Positions 17,289 through 26,287 are shown, counted from the stretch's first letter. The stretch is 64,000 nt of DNA from Paenibacillus sophorae (GCF_018966525.1 NZ_CP076607.1:1426001-1490000); one strand, 5' to 3'. Notes: a model not told the origin generated them from the letters alone. Made by a program: numbers and translations.

Positions 17289-18557
17289 ATGGATATATTG
17301 GTAATCGGCGGCGGCGGACGGGAGCATGCGATATGCTGGAGTCTGTCCAAGAGCCCCAAAGCGGATAAAATTTACTGTGCGCCCGGCAATGCCGGGATCG
17401 CGCAGGTTGCGGAGTGCGTGCCTATTGGCGTGTTCGAGTTCGACAAGCTGGCCGCGTTTGCGAAGGAAAAAGAGGTCGGCCTTGTCGTCGTGGGACCGGA
17501 CGACCCGCTGGCTGCGGGCATTGTAGACGTTCTTGAAGGAGAAGGGCTCAAGGTGTTCGGGCCACGCAAAAATGCAGCCGAGATTGAAGGCAGCAAGGCG
17601 TTCATGAAGGACTTGCTTCATAAATACAATATACCGACAGCGGCTTATCGCAAATTCAGCGATCATGCAGAGGCGCTCGCTTACCTGCGGGAGCAGCCGC
17701 TGCCGATCGTTATCAAGGCGGACGGCCTCGCGGCGGGCAAAGGGGTAACCGTGGCTTACTCGCGCGAAGAAGCGGAGAAGGCGCTGGAGGACATGATGGT
17801 ATCCCGCATATTCGGCGAGTCCGGCAGCCAGGTCGTGATTGAGGAATTTCTGGCGGGACAGGAAATGTCGATTCTGGCCTTCGTAGACGGCGAGACGGTG
17901 CGTCCGATGCCTGCGGCGCAGGACCATAAGCCGGTGTTCGACGGCGACAAAGGCCCCAATACCGGCGGGATGGGCACTTATTCGCCGCTGCCGCATATCG
18001 ACGATGCCATCATCCGCAGAGCGATTGAGACGATTGTGGAGCCAACGGCTAAAGCGATGGTGGCCGAGGGCCGGCCTTTCCGCGGCGTCCTGTTCGCCGG
18101 ACTGATGATTTCACCGGACGGCACACCCAAAACCGTTGAATTCAACGCCCGTTTCGGCGATCCCGAGACCCAAGTCGTGCTCCCGAGGCTGCAGAGCGAT
18201 CTGCTGGAGATTTTCCTCGCGGCGGTGGAAGGCCGACTTGCCGATATCGATATTGAATGGAGCGGCGAGGCTGCGGTATGCGTTGTGCTGGCTTCGCAAG
18301 GATACCCGGGATCTTATCCCAAAGGCGTACCGATCGGCGGGCTGGCCGAGGCCGGCAAAGAGGGGCTCATTTTTCATGCCGGTACGGCGTTTGGATCTGA
18401 TGGAAGCATCGTGACGAATGGCGGCCGAGTACTTGGCGTTGTCGGGCTCGGCGCAGGAATTGCTGAAGCACGGAATGCCGCTTACGCGAATGCGAACCGG
18501 ATTTCCTTTGACGGCAAACAAAACCGCACGGACATCGCGGCCAAAGCGCTGAAATGA
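17289..18557 (+). CDS. purD: Phosphoribosylamine-glycine ligase PurD
   Basis: PurD, 422 residues, is an ATP-grasp ligase that joins glycine to phosphoribosylamine, the second pathway step. It opens MDILVIGGGGREHAICWSL. The ATP-binding KADGLAAGKGVTVA, the GPNTGGMGTYSP segment and the metal-binding EFNARFGDPETQVVLP are all present. GGAGG lies nine bases upstream of the ATG. It is the last pur gene; no strong terminator follows within 60 bases, so the hairpin at 18694 may serve it. Confidence 0.97.
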   Translation: MDILVIGGGGREHAICWSLSKSPKADKIYCAPGNAGIAQVAECVPIGVFEFDKLAAFAKEKEVGLVVVGPDDPLAAGIVDVLEGEGLKVFGPRKNAAEIEGSKAFMKDLLHKYNIPTAAYRKFSDHAEALAYLREQPLPIVIKADGLAAGKGVTVAYSREEAEKALEDMMVSRIFGESGSQVVIEEFLAGQEMSILAFVDGETVRPMPAAQDHKPVFDGDKGPNTGGMGTYSPLPHIDDAIIRRAIETIVEPTAKAMVAEGRPFRGVLFAGLMISPDGTPKTVEFNARFGDPETQVVLPRLQSDLLEIFLAAVEGRLADIDIEWSGEAAVCVVLASQGYPGSYPKGVPIGGLAEAGKEGLIFHAGTAFGSDGSIVTNGGRVLGVVGLGAGIAEARNAAYANANRISFDGKQNRTDIAAKALK

Positions 18558-18621
18558 GCTGGAATCAGACTTTCGTTCGGGAAAATTCACAAATTTTTAT
18601 GTTAAATGTCCTAAAAAACGA

Positions 18622-18650
18622 CTGACAAGCTGTGAAACAAGTGCTATAAT
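18622..18650 (+). promoter_or_regulatory. Strong sigma-A promoter before a short leader
   Basis: CTGACA (18622-18627), a 17-base spacer and a perfect TATAAT (18645-18650). Transcription would start near 18657, only about 40 bases ahead of the terminator hairpin at 18694-18725. Confidence 0.8.
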
Positions 18651-18693
18651 ACAAATCGTACGGGGGAACATGTACGGATATAGACAGAATAAA

Positions 18694-18725
18694 GGGTCTT
18701 TCCTAATAGCGGAAAGGCCCTTTTT
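18694..18725 (+). terminator. Intrinsic terminator / attenuator
   Basis: GGGTCTTTCC (18694-18703) pairs with GGAAAGGCCC (18711-18720), followed by five T. It lies downstream of the strong promoter and upstream of the SEC-C gene, so it may end purD read-through and also attenuate the SEC-C transcript, leaving an RNA of about 70 nucleotides. Confidence 0.8.
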
Positions 18726-18837
18726 AAATACCGGAAATGCTATAATAACGACATGGACAGTCAAGCAGCGCATACTGCCCGTATGCGGGCCTGGCTGTTT
18801 ACTTTTGGTGTGCTGCAGATTTAAGGAGGAATATGTT

Positions 18838-20172
18838 TTGATCAAGATCGGAAGAAACGATTTGTGCCCATGCGGAAGCGGCAAAAAATATAAAAAGTGC
18901 TGTATCGGAAAGGAACGCAGCGCCGAGGCTCCCGTGCTTAGCCTGGTGGGTTCGTCAACTGGAACAACGGTGCCCGGAACGATCGTGCAGTCGTCTGCGG
19001 AGAATCATGCCGTCGTCTTCGAGGAGAAGCCGGCTTCCAAGGGGAACAAGCTGACGCTTCCCAAGCTAAGAAAATTAGTCTCGCGCGACTTGCAGTGGGA
19101 GAGCCCGGCGTATGAGCAGCTGGGTCTCACGCTAATCGAACGGATGAGATACGAATTCGACAAGGAGCTAATTGCGGAAGCGCTGATGCTGTGGAATGGC
19201 TTTTCAAGGACGATGAAGCCGACGGTGAAGAAAGAAGAAGCCTTCTGCGCGGCGATAGAATATTTTTTGTCCGAGGAATACGGCTTCATGCTGACCCAGG
19301 GAGAGCTTGCCGGGAAATATGAAGTAACCCAATCCACGATTACCCGCAGATACAAGGAGCTATGCGCCTATGTTGATGAGCATGCGGCCGGAGGAACGGA
19401 GGAAATGCTTCCGCTCGAAGTTATCATCGGGTCGCTCAAGGGCAGCGACAAGGAGAAGGCGGAAGAACTGGTATACAGAGCGATGGAGGCCGGCTCGCCT
19501 AAGTCAAGATCGAAGTTGGCCAAAGCCGCGCTTGAATTTGATCCGGACAGCGCCGGAGCGTATCTTATACTGGCCGATGAAGCGGAGAACGAGGATGAGG
19601 CGAGAGCTCTGTTAAAGGCGGGGATGGAAGCCGGCAAGAGGGAGCTGGGCAGCGCCTTCTTCGCCGAGAATAAAGGGCATTTCTGGATGATTCCCGAGAC
19701 CCGTCATTATATACGGCTGTGCACAAGCTATGCGGATTCGTGCTGGTTCGCCGGGGCAGCGGAAGAAGCCGCCGAAGTCCTGGAGCATATTCTGGAGCTC
19801 AATCCAAATGACAACACAGGCGCTCGTTATCTGCTGCTTGCCGTATATCTGTACAGCGACCGTCTGAAAGAGGCGGACAAGCTCTTGAAAGCATACGGAG
19901 AGGAAGATGGTGCCGCTTCGTTTGCCTATGACCGGATGGTGCTGGAATTCAAACTCCATGGCGTCACCTCCCGCCTGAAAATGCTGTATCGCATAGCAAA
20001 GGGCGTGAACAAGCATGTGCCGGATTATCTGCTGGGCGCAAAAATGCTTCCGCACAATCTGCCCGATTATATCGGCAGGGGCGATGTCAATGAGGCGATC
20101 GAGTATGTGATCATGCACTCACGGTTGTGGGCGAGTGTGCCGGAACTCCTGAAGTGGATGCTCAAACAGTAG
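18838..20172 (+). CDS. SEC-C motif protein with HTH and TPR-like region
   Basis: The N-terminus is a SEC-C zinc motif, IKIGRNDLCPCGSGKKYKKCC, as at the tail of SecA. The middle contains YEVTQSTITRRYKEL, which looks like a helix-turn-helix. The last half is helical with repeated Ala/Glu/Leu patterns (SAGAYLILADEAENEDEA, NDNTGARYLLLAVYLYSDR) resembling TPRs. I choose the TTG at 18838, seven bases after GGAGGA, giving 444 residues with the SEC-C motif at the start; the frame is open further upstream but without a ribosome site. The function is unknown; nucleic-acid or ribosome binding is a guess. Confidence 0.75.
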   Translation: MIKIGRNDLCPCGSGKKYKKCCIGKERSAEAPVLSLVGSSTGTTVPGTIVQSSAENHAVVFEEKPASKGNKLTLPKLRKLVSRDLQWESPAYEQLGLTLIERMRYEFDKELIAEALMLWNGFSRTMKPTVKKEEAFCAAIEYFLSEEYGFMLTQGELAGKYEVTQSTITRRYKELCAYVDEHAAGGTEEMLPLEVIIGSLKGSDKEKAEELVYRAMEAGSPKSRSKLAKAALEFDPDSAGAYLILADEAENEDEARALLKAGMEAGKRELGSAFFAENKGHFWMIPETRHYIRLCTSYADSCWFAGAAEEAAEVLEHILELNPNDNTGARYLLLAVYLYSDRLKEADKLLKAYGEEDGAASFAYDRMVLEFKLHGVTSRLKMLYRIAKGVNKHVPDYLLGAKMLPHNLPDYIGRGDVNEAIEYVIMHSRLWASVPELLKWMLKQ

Positions 20173-20195
20173 GATCAGCCAGCATTCTGTACTGA

Positions 20196-20233
20196 GCCTT
20201 TATTCCTAAACGGAGGAGTAAAGGCCTTTTTTT
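20196..20233 (+). terminator. Intrinsic terminator after SEC-C gene
   Basis: GCCTTTA (20196-20202) pairs with TAAAGGC (20219-20225) around a partly paired TCC/GGA core, followed by eight T. Confidence 0.85.
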
Positions 20234-20305
20234 CTGCAGAAAAGGTCATATTTCGACAATATAAATAAAGATTTCTGTTTTTTTGACATGAAACCTTACA
20301 TTCCC

Positions 20306-20333
20306 TAAATAACTCCAAGCTGAAATCCGATAG
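20306..20333 (+). promoter_or_regulatory. Sigma-D-type (motility) promoter
   Basis: TAAA at 20306-20309 and TCCGATAG at 20326-20333 with a 16-base spacer closely match the sigma-D/sigma-28 consensus TAAA-N15-GCCGATAT. It lies 40 bases before a chemoreceptor gene, the expected target class. Confidence 0.65.
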
Positions 20334-20372
20334 CATGATTAAAGGTATATTCATATTGAAGGCGGGATCATC

Positions 20373-22652
20373 ATGGTACAGAAGTTGACACCTAATGAAG
20401 AATTCGAGGCGGATTCCAAGGAGTTAGAAGAAAATCATTCGCCAGACGAGCGCAAGCCATGGTCAAAGGGGCTGTTCCCGTCCAAGCGGAAGAAGCTCTT
20501 GTTGAACAGGCGGCAGCCTGACAAATCATCTGAGCCCAAGGCGGAGACAGTGCAGGGGGATGAAGGTGCGGAAGTGAAGACAAGGTTAACAAGCTCTGCC
20601 GGAAAATTGCTGCACCGCTTCGCGCATATGGGGATCCAGGGCAAGCTGTTTCTATTCGTCATCATGTCCATTGTTATTATTTTTTCCATCATGGCCGGTG
20701 TCATTTACAGCAATACTAAGAAGCTCATCGTCGATGATTTGCGTCAGGCGCTCGATTATGAGAAACGGCAGATTTCTTCGGAAGTGAACGAACTGCTCAT
20801 GCCGGCCGGCGGCAGTGTGGAGCTGCTGGGCGCTAATGCTTTTGTAAGGGACTTTATTAGCAGCGTATCCTCTCCGGATGCTGTCAAGACGACGGATGGA
20901 TACAGTTCACTCATTCGCACACTTAATCTGACCAAGGACAACAACAAAAATCTTCTGAACGTATATATCGGCCTGGATGCTGTTAACAAGGTCATTACCC
21001 AGGATGAGTTCGAACCTCCGGCCGACTATAACATGAAGGAACGCACTTGGTATGCCACGACGGTTAAGAATAACCGGCTTACAGTGACCGACCCATATAT
21101 TGACGCCGGCTCCGGTAAAATGGTCGTTACGCTAAGCGCTCCGATTCTGGACGACAGCGGCAAGCTGATCGGCGTGGCGGGTGCGGACATTTCGACAGAA
21201 CAAATTACGCAGGCGCTGAAAGGCTTCAACTACAAGGGCAGCGGATTTGCGCTGCTGGTCAATAAGAATGGCACGTTCATTTACCACCCGAACAGCGATT
21301 ATATTTTGCTTAAAAAGATCGGCGAGCTCGGCGAGGAATGGAAGACGGTCGGCGATAAAATGCTGCAGTGGGACTCAGGTGTCATCAAGACAGATATTGA
21401 CGGTCAGTCCAGCTACATCTCCTATGCGCCTGCCGTCGACAATCAATGGGCGGAGGCACTCGTCGTTCCGGCGAAAGATGCGGAGGGCGCCCTGCGTTCC
21501 TTCCAGTTGATTTTCATCCTGTCCACCCTTGTGGCCATCATCATCATAGGCTTAGTGCTGTATTTCGTTGCCGCGAGTATCCTGAGACCGATTCCGGTGC
21601 TGACGGATGCTTTCCGAACTGCGATGGCCGGGGACCTGTCGGTCCGCGCTAACGTCAAGGCTAAAGGGGAAATCGGCATTTTGGCTAAAGGCTTCAATGA
21701 AATGATTTCGTCCCAGCAGGACATGATTAGGGAAATCATGCGCACCTCGCGCAGCATTTCGGACCATGTCGAAAATACGGAGAAAAATGTATTCGCTCTG
21801 GACGAGAACATTGCCGATGTTTCGGCCACAACCGAGGAGTTGTCGGCGGGAATGCAGCAGACCGCCGCCGCAATGGAAGAGATGAACGCCAGCACGCTGG
21901 AGATTGAAGGCGCGATTAACAATATCGCCTTGAAGGCGCAGGACGGCGCCGGGTCGGCCAAGGAAATCAATGAGCGCGCCGAGAGGCTCAAGCAGTCGGC
22001 CATCGAGTCCCGGCAGGCGGCCGAACAGGTCTATGGCGAGAGCGAGGAGAAGCTTCGCAGCGCGATCGAGCAGTCCCGGTCGATTGAACAGATCAAGGTG
22101 CTGACGACTTCCATCATGGAGATTGCCTCGCAGACGAATCTGCTGTCGTTGAACGCCTCCATCGAGGCGGCGCGGGCTGGTGAAGCGGGGAGAGGATTTG
22201 CCGTAGTCGCCGAGGAAATCCGCAAGCTGGCGGAGAATTCGCGCTCGGCTGTAAGTGAAATTATGCAGGTTACCGGTTTGGTTGTTACGGCTGTGGGCAG
22301 TCTCGTCGAAGGGGCGGAAGATATCCTGCATTTTATGGATAAGCAGGTCCTGCAGGATTACGACGCCATGCAGAAGACGGGCTCCCAGTACAGCGAAGAC
22401 GCCAAGTATGTGGAAGACCTGGTGACGGATTTCAGTGCGACTACGGAGGAACTGCTCGCATCCATCCAGAACATGCTGCATGCCATCAGCGAAACGGCCA
22501 TTGCCACGAATGAAGGCGCCGAAGGTGCGGGCAGTATTGCTGAAAGAACGGAGCAGATTATCGAGAAGTCCGGCAGTATTGTGACGGAGATGGAAGAAAT
22601 CCGGACCAGTGCGTCGGCGCTGCTGGATACGGTGTCCCGTTTCAAGGCGTAA
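20373..22652 (+). CDS. Methyl-accepting chemotaxis protein
   Basis: A 759-residue chemoreceptor. A polar, Lys/Glu-rich cytoplasmic extension of about 90 residues precedes the first membrane helix (about 91-112), which is unusually long for this class. An extracellular dCACHE-like sensor follows (MKERTWYATTVKNNRLTVTDPYID, IGVAGADIS), then a second membrane helix (LIFILSTLVAIIIIGLVLYF), a HAMP linker and the signalling domain, whose hairpin tip reads EIASQTNLLSLNASIEAARAG. The ligand is unknown; CACHE receptors often bind amino or organic acids. The likely sigma-D promoter upstream fits expression with flagellar genes. Confidence 0.93.
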   Translation: MVQKLTPNEEFEADSKELEENHSPDERKPWSKGLFPSKRKKLLLNRRQPDKSSEPKAETVQGDEGAEVKTRLTSSAGKLLHRFAHMGIQGKLFLFVIMSIVIIFSIMAGVIYSNTKKLIVDDLRQALDYEKRQISSEVNELLMPAGGSVELLGANAFVRDFISSVSSPDAVKTTDGYSSLIRTLNLTKDNNKNLLNVYIGLDAVNKVITQDEFEPPADYNMKERTWYATTVKNNRLTVTDPYIDAGSGKMVVTLSAPILDDSGKLIGVAGADISTEQITQALKGFNYKGSGFALLVNKNGTFIYHPNSDYILLKKIGELGEEWKTVGDKMLQWDSGVIKTDIDGQSSYISYAPAVDNQWAEALVVPAKDAEGALRSFQLIFILSTLVAIIIIGLVLYFVAASILRPIPVLTDAFRTAMAGDLSVRANVKAKGEIGILAKGFNEMISSQQDMIREIMRTSRSISDHVENTEKNVFALDENIADVSATTEELSAGMQQTAAAMEEMNASTLEIEGAINNIALKAQDGAGSAKEINERAERLKQSAIESRQAAEQVYGESEEKLRSAIEQSRSIEQIKVLTTSIMEIASQTNLLSLNASIEAARAGEAGRGFAVVAEEIRKLAENSRSAVSEIMQVTGLVVTAVGSLVEGAEDILHFMDKQVLQDYDAMQKTGSQYSEDAKYVEDLVTDFSATTEELLASIQNMLHAISETAIATNEGAEGAGSIAERTEQIIEKSGSIVTEMEEIRTSASALLDTVSRFKA

Positions 22653-22681
22653 GCCGGTTTAGGCCTTAGTCTTAAGTCCAG

Positions 22682-22720
22682 GCCCCTACGGTTAGTTACT
22701 AACCGATGGGGCTATTTTTT
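22682..22720 (+). terminator. Intrinsic terminator after chemoreceptor
   Basis: GCCCC, then CGGTTAG, pair with CTAACCG and GGGGC across a 2x2 internal loop, followed by TATTTTTT. Confidence 0.85.
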
Positions 22721-22825
22721 GTTGGCGGCATAAATGACCTAAAGCGACCCCCGGCCGTTCCGGATGGCCATTATACTTTGGCGAAAATTTGCCGATTTTG
22801 CCGTTTGCTGCACCCGCAATGCTTG

Positions 22826-22868
22826 AAAAAAAGCCGCTGGGGGAGTATGTTACAAAGAGCGGCTTTTT
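22826..22868. terminator. Hairpin terminator or attenuator before ilvA
   Basis: AAAAAAAGCCGCT (22826-22838) pairs with AGCGGCTTTTT (22858-22868), giving a U-run on both strands. It lies 66 bases before the ilvA start. No T-box or leader-peptide signature was seen around it, so whether it attenuates ilvA or is a second terminator for the chemoreceptor is open. Confidence 0.7.
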
Positions 22869-22933
22869 GTTCATTTAAAAACATCAAGTTTCGGATACGA
22901 AACGCTATCAAGACAGTGAAGCGAGGAGAATTC

Positions 22934-24196
22934 ATGAAGGAAAGCGACAACCGGATCGTGGGTTTGGAAGACATCGTGCGAGCGCATCATAAGCTGCGGG
23001 AAGTCATTGTCCGGACTCCGCTGCAGCGCGACGAGGTGCTGTCGGCCAAATACGATTGCAATGTATATTTAAAACGCGAGGACCTTCAGGTCGTGCGCTC
23101 TTTCAAGATCCGCGGAGCTTATAATATGATCCGCAGTCTCTCTGAGGAGGAGAGAAACCGGGGAATCGTCTGCGCCAGCGCGGGCAATCATGCGCAGGGC
23201 TTCGCTTTCTCATGCCGTACGCTCGGGATTCACGGCAAAGTATATATGCCCAGCACCACTCCAAGCCAGAAAGTAAAGCAGGTTCGGCGTTTCGGCGGAG
23301 ATTATGTCGAAGTGGTGCTCAAGGGGGATACGTTCGACGACGCCTATGATGAAGCGATGCAGGCCTGCGTTGAGCAGGGAATGACGCTCATTCATCCGTT
23401 CGACGAACCGAAGATCATTGCAGGCAACGGGACGATTGCGATGGAAGTTATGGAGAGTCTGGCCGATCCGGCCGATTTTGTATTTGTGACCATCGGCGGC
23501 GGCGGGCTTGCGGCGGGCGTGGGAAGTTATGTGAAGACGGTCAGTCCGTCGACCAAGGTCATCGGCGTGGAACCGATGGGGGCGGCTTCCATGAGCGAAG
23601 CGTTCAAGTTGGGCAAGGTCGTCACGCTTTCGGAGATCGACAAGTTCGTCGATGGCGCAGCGGTGAAACGGGTGGGCGGACTTACGTACGATATTTGCAC
23701 CCGCACGCTTGACGACATCGTTAAGGTGCCGGAGGGCAAAGCCTGTACGACTATATTGGAACTGTACAACGAGAACGCCATCGTGGTGGAACCGGCAGGC
23801 TCGCTGCCGATCGCCGCACTGGACCTATACCGCGAGCAGATTCGCGGCAAGACGGTCGTCTGCATCGTGAGCGGTGGCAACAATGATATCGACCGGATGC
23901 AGGAGATTAAAGAGCGTTCGCTGATTTATGAAGGGCTGAAGCATTACTTCATGATCAATTTTCCCCAGCGGGCGGGCGCGCTGCGCGAATTTGTGTCGGA
24001 AGTGCTCGGTCCTGACGACGATATTACCCGGTTCGAATATACGAAGAAGAACAATAAGGAGAACGGTCCGGCTCTTGTCGGCATCGAGCTGCTGTCGAAG
24101 GAAGCCTATGAACCGCTAGTTGAGCGGATGAAGCTCAAAGGCGTGGATTATGTCGAACTGAACAAAGACTTGAATCTGTTCAATATGCTGATCTGA
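22934..24196 (+). CDS. ilvA: Threonine dehydratase IlvA
   Basis: A PLP enzyme that deaminates threonine to 2-oxobutanoate, the first step to isoleucine. The start at 22934 has GAGGAG upstream and gives 420 residues, close to B. subtilis IlvA. The PLP lysine should be Lys58 in RSFKIRGAYNM, and the glycine-rich phosphate loop is TIGGGGLAAGVG. After about residue 330 comes a single ACT-like regulatory domain (YFMINFPQRAGALREFVSEV), which in relatives binds isoleucine. The gene is monocistronic between hairpins at 22826 and 24210; other ilv genes are absent. Confidence 0.94.
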   Translation: MKESDNRIVGLEDIVRAHHKLREVIVRTPLQRDEVLSAKYDCNVYLKREDLQVVRSFKIRGAYNMIRSLSEEERNRGIVCASAGNHAQGFAFSCRTLGIHGKVYMPSTTPSQKVKQVRRFGGDYVEVVLKGDTFDDAYDEAMQACVEQGMTLIHPFDEPKIIAGNGTIAMEVMESLADPADFVFVTIGGGGLAAGVGSYVKTVSPSTKVIGVEPMGAASMSEAFKLGKVVTLSEIDKFVDGAAVKRVGGLTYDICTRTLDDIVKVPEGKACTTILELYNENAIVVEPAGSLPIAALDLYREQIRGKTVVCIVSGGNNDIDRMQEIKERSLIYEGLKHYFMINFPQRAGALREFVSEVLGPDDDITRFEYTKKNNKENGPALVGIELLSKEAYEPLVERMKLKGVDYVELNKDLNLFNMLI

Positions 24197-24209
24197 CCCT
24201 AACGGGAAC

Positions 24210-24244
24210 AAGGCTGGCGCAGGCAATAACCCTGCGTCAGCCTT
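24210..24244. terminator. Bidirectional terminator between convergent genes
   Basis: AAGGCTGGCGCAGG (24210-24223) pairs with CCTGCGTCAGCCTT (24231-24244) around a seven-base loop, with TTATT on the plus side. It separates ilvA from the convergent secreted-protein gene, whose stop codon follows directly. Confidence 0.85.
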
Positions 24245-25234
24245 TTATTGTTCACCCTGGGCCGCACCTGAAGGGATGGACGGCTGCGATGAGGCAGGAC
24301 TTTCTTGTGCTTGAGGCGCCGCCTGCTTGCGGTATTCCTCGATTTCATCGGTAAGCTTGTAATCATGCTCTTTCAGCAGCTTCATGAAGCCGTCCAGCTT
24401 CTTCAGGTACGGGCTATCGCCGGTATTTTTGGCCAGAACCGCGGTATAGGCTTTGTTCGCTTCCAGATCCATCTCCAGGTTGTCGTAATGGAACAGCGGC
24501 GTATTGTTCAGACCGTAGAACGTGTCGATCTCATACATCCGGTATAGCGACTTTACGGTCTCTATCCGGTTCGAACGCGGGTAGGCGGCGATGAAGGATT
24601 CCTGGGCCAGCGCGCGGGACGCCACCTCCGCCCAAGCGATAGTAAGGCCGTTGTCCTTGTTCGAGGGGAGGTCCGATTCCACGGCCATAATGGATATATA
24701 GTCGCGGATGTCGCTCATTACATACATCTTGTATTTCCGGTAAGCTGCATAATCAATAACCGGGAAGAACGATCCTTCGGCCGTCTCCAGTTTGTATCCG
24801 TTCCCCGCAGCTCCCCGCAGCAGCAAGCGCAAATTTGCGTTATCCGTCTTGTCCGCGAGCTTAGCAAGGCTATCTCCAGGTTCGTAAAGGTCCGTCAGTT
24901 CGCGCTGAACCCCAGCTGCATAGAATCTATCCTGCCATGCGGGCAGCGCCGCCTTTTGGACATTTTCAAGCCTTAGCGTCATAATCGTGGCGCGGTATGA
25001 TCCGACGGCGTAAATATTGGCGTTCAAATAGCCGATCGCCTTCGGCAGCTTGGCGGAAGACGATAACAGCGGCAGGTAGGCTTTATAGACCGCCTCGGCG
25101 TGGCTGGAACTAGCTGATGAGGCCGATGCGAGTCCGGCAGCGGCGGCCTTCTGCGCGTAAGCCGGCTGCGTCCACAGCGCCGGCCAGACGAGGAGCAGCG
25201 CGGCCGCTGCGGCGATAATGGCGGTTTTGTTCAT
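24245..25234 (-). CDS. Secreted protein of unknown function
   Basis: A 329-residue protein with a clear signal peptide: Lys near the N-terminus, a hydrophobic AAAAALLLVWPALW core, and a likely signal peptidase I site after AYA at about residue 27. The mature part is mainly alpha-helical and begins with Ala/Ser-rich sequence. It ends in a Pro/Ser/Gln-rich tail (QAAPQAQESPASSQPSIPSG) that may be a flexible wall or surface region. No catalytic motif is visible and I do not recognise the family. GGGAGGT sits eight bases from ATG. It lies 20 bases after the DUF1129-like membrane gene, so both may share a transcript and a cell-envelope role. Confidence 0.75.
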   Translation of the reverse strand: MNKTAIIAAAAALLLVWPALWTQPAYAQKAAAAGLASASSASSSHAEAVYKAYLPLLSSSAKLPKAIGYLNANIYAVGSYRATIMTLRLENVQKAALPAWQDRFYAAGVQRELTDLYEPGDSLAKLADKTDNANLRLLLRGAAGNGYKLETAEGSFFPVIDYAAYRKYKMYVMSDIRDYISIMAVESDLPSNKDNGLTIAWAEVASRALAQESFIAAYPRSNRIETVKSLYRMYEIDTFYGLNNTPLFHYDNLEMDLEANKAYTAVLAKNTGDSPYLKKLDGFMKLLKEHDYKLTDEIEEYRKQAAPQAQESPASSQPSIPSGAAQGEQ

Positions 25235-25254
25235 GGATTGGACCTCCCTGGCTA

Positions 25255-25917
25255 TTATTTACGAAAGAAGATAAACTTTAGGCCGATAAGTCCGCAGGCG
25301 AAGATCAGCAGACAGTGCCAGGGAGACAGCGTAAATACCGGGAACAGCTGTCTGAAATAGAGTCCGGCGAAGACAACGGCGACTACGGCGCCAATGTATA
25401 CGCCCAGCGCTTTTAAGTTGAACCCGCCTATTCTGGGAACATCGTCCTCGGAGAGGGACGAGAGCCATTTCATCAGCAGCTCGATGCCGATAATGGAGCC
25501 CAGGCCGACGGCGATCATTGTGAACAGGCTGATCCGGCCGAACGGTCCGGCCGTCCCCTGGCTCCACACGGTGATAAGTCCGGCAATGCCCTGCATGCCG
25601 AACAACAGGGTGAGCGCCGTCCACGAGATCATGGCGTAGTGGCGTGCCTTGCCGCGCTCGGGACGGGCCGGCGCGCTCTCGATGGCTTCCCGGAAATATT
25701 CTTCCGGATCGCTGCCGAATATTTGCTGGGCGGTCCTGCCTTTGGCCTGCTCGCGCAGCAGCTTGTCGGCTGCCTCTAACAGCAGCTCCTCCGTCCGCAC
25801 GGCGTCCACCCGGCTGGCCCGCAGCGCTAATATCATATCCTCAAAGAAAGAGCGATTGCCCGGCGTCATCTTTTCCCTGAGGCGGTTGTTTTCCTTGATC
25901 ATGTCCCTGACTTTCAT
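25255..25917 (-). CDS. DUF1129-like integral membrane protein
   Basis: From the ATG at 25917 the product has 220 residues. A charged, helical cytoplasmic segment comes first (MKVRDMIKENNRLREKMTP, EELLLEAADKLLREQAKG). Four hydrophobic helices follow, beginning at about residues 97, 128, 169 and 197. This soluble helix-plus-four-TM layout fits the DUF1129 family; the role is unknown. GGAGGG lies 13 bases upstream of that start, slightly far. The frame is open for 42 more codons to 26043, but that extension is proline- and glycine-rich and looks non-coding. The secreted-protein gene follows. Confidence 0.7.
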   Translation of the reverse strand: MKVRDMIKENNRLREKMTPGNRSFFEDMILALRASRVDAVRTEELLLEAADKLLREQAKGRTAQQIFGSDPEEYFREAIESAPARPERGKARHYAMISWTALTLLFGMQGIAGLITVWSQGTAGPFGRISLFTMIAVGLGSIIGIELLMKWLSSLSEDDVPRIGGFNLKALGVYIGAVVAVVFAGLYFRQLFPVFTLSPWHCLLIFACGLIGLKFIFFRK

Positions 25918-26101
25918 CTTGTAAGTATTGCCCTCCAGTAACCGCAAGCGGATATTCTCTATGAAGAGTATACGTTTGCCTGGCCGTTCCGTGCAAGGAG
26001 GAGTGCCCGGCTTGCCGCCGTATAATGCGGTTACCGAAGGCAAATAATGATAAGGAAATTTTTAGACTTTCGGTTTGGAGAACAAAAGGAGGCAGCGCTC
26101 T

Positions 26102-26287
26102 ATGGGACGTAAAAAGGAACAGGATGCGGAATATTCAGCGGAAGGCGGCACATCCCGCGTTTCCGGCAGCGGAGTCTGCGACTGGGGCGGCTCGGACGGC
26201 TTCAGTCTTTCGGACAGCGCCGCCGGAACTCATGGGGAACGGATGAAGGAACGGCAAGCCGAACGGGAAACTGGCGATATTTCATAA
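26102..26287 (+). CDS. Small hydrophilic protein (61 residues)
   Basis: An ATG at 26102 is preceded by AAAGGAGG at a nine-base spacing, one of the best ribosome sites in the window. The product is 61 residues, highly charged at both ends (MGRKKEQDAEYSAEGG; ERMKERQAERETGDIS) and Gly/Ser-rich in the centre (VCDWGGSDGFSLSDSAAG). It has no membrane segment and one cysteine. I do not recognise the family; its composition resembles small intrinsically disordered or spore-associated proteins. It is transcribed away from the DUF1129-like gene. Confidence 0.6.
   Translation: MGRKKEQDAEYSAEGGTSRVSGSGVCDWGGSDGFSLSDSAAGTHGERMKERQAERETGDIS

Noticed and set aside
22721..22933. T-box or leader peptide controlling ilvA
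   Set aside because: No specifier-loop or T-box sequence and no Ile/Thr-rich leader frame were visible; only a simple hairpin is present.
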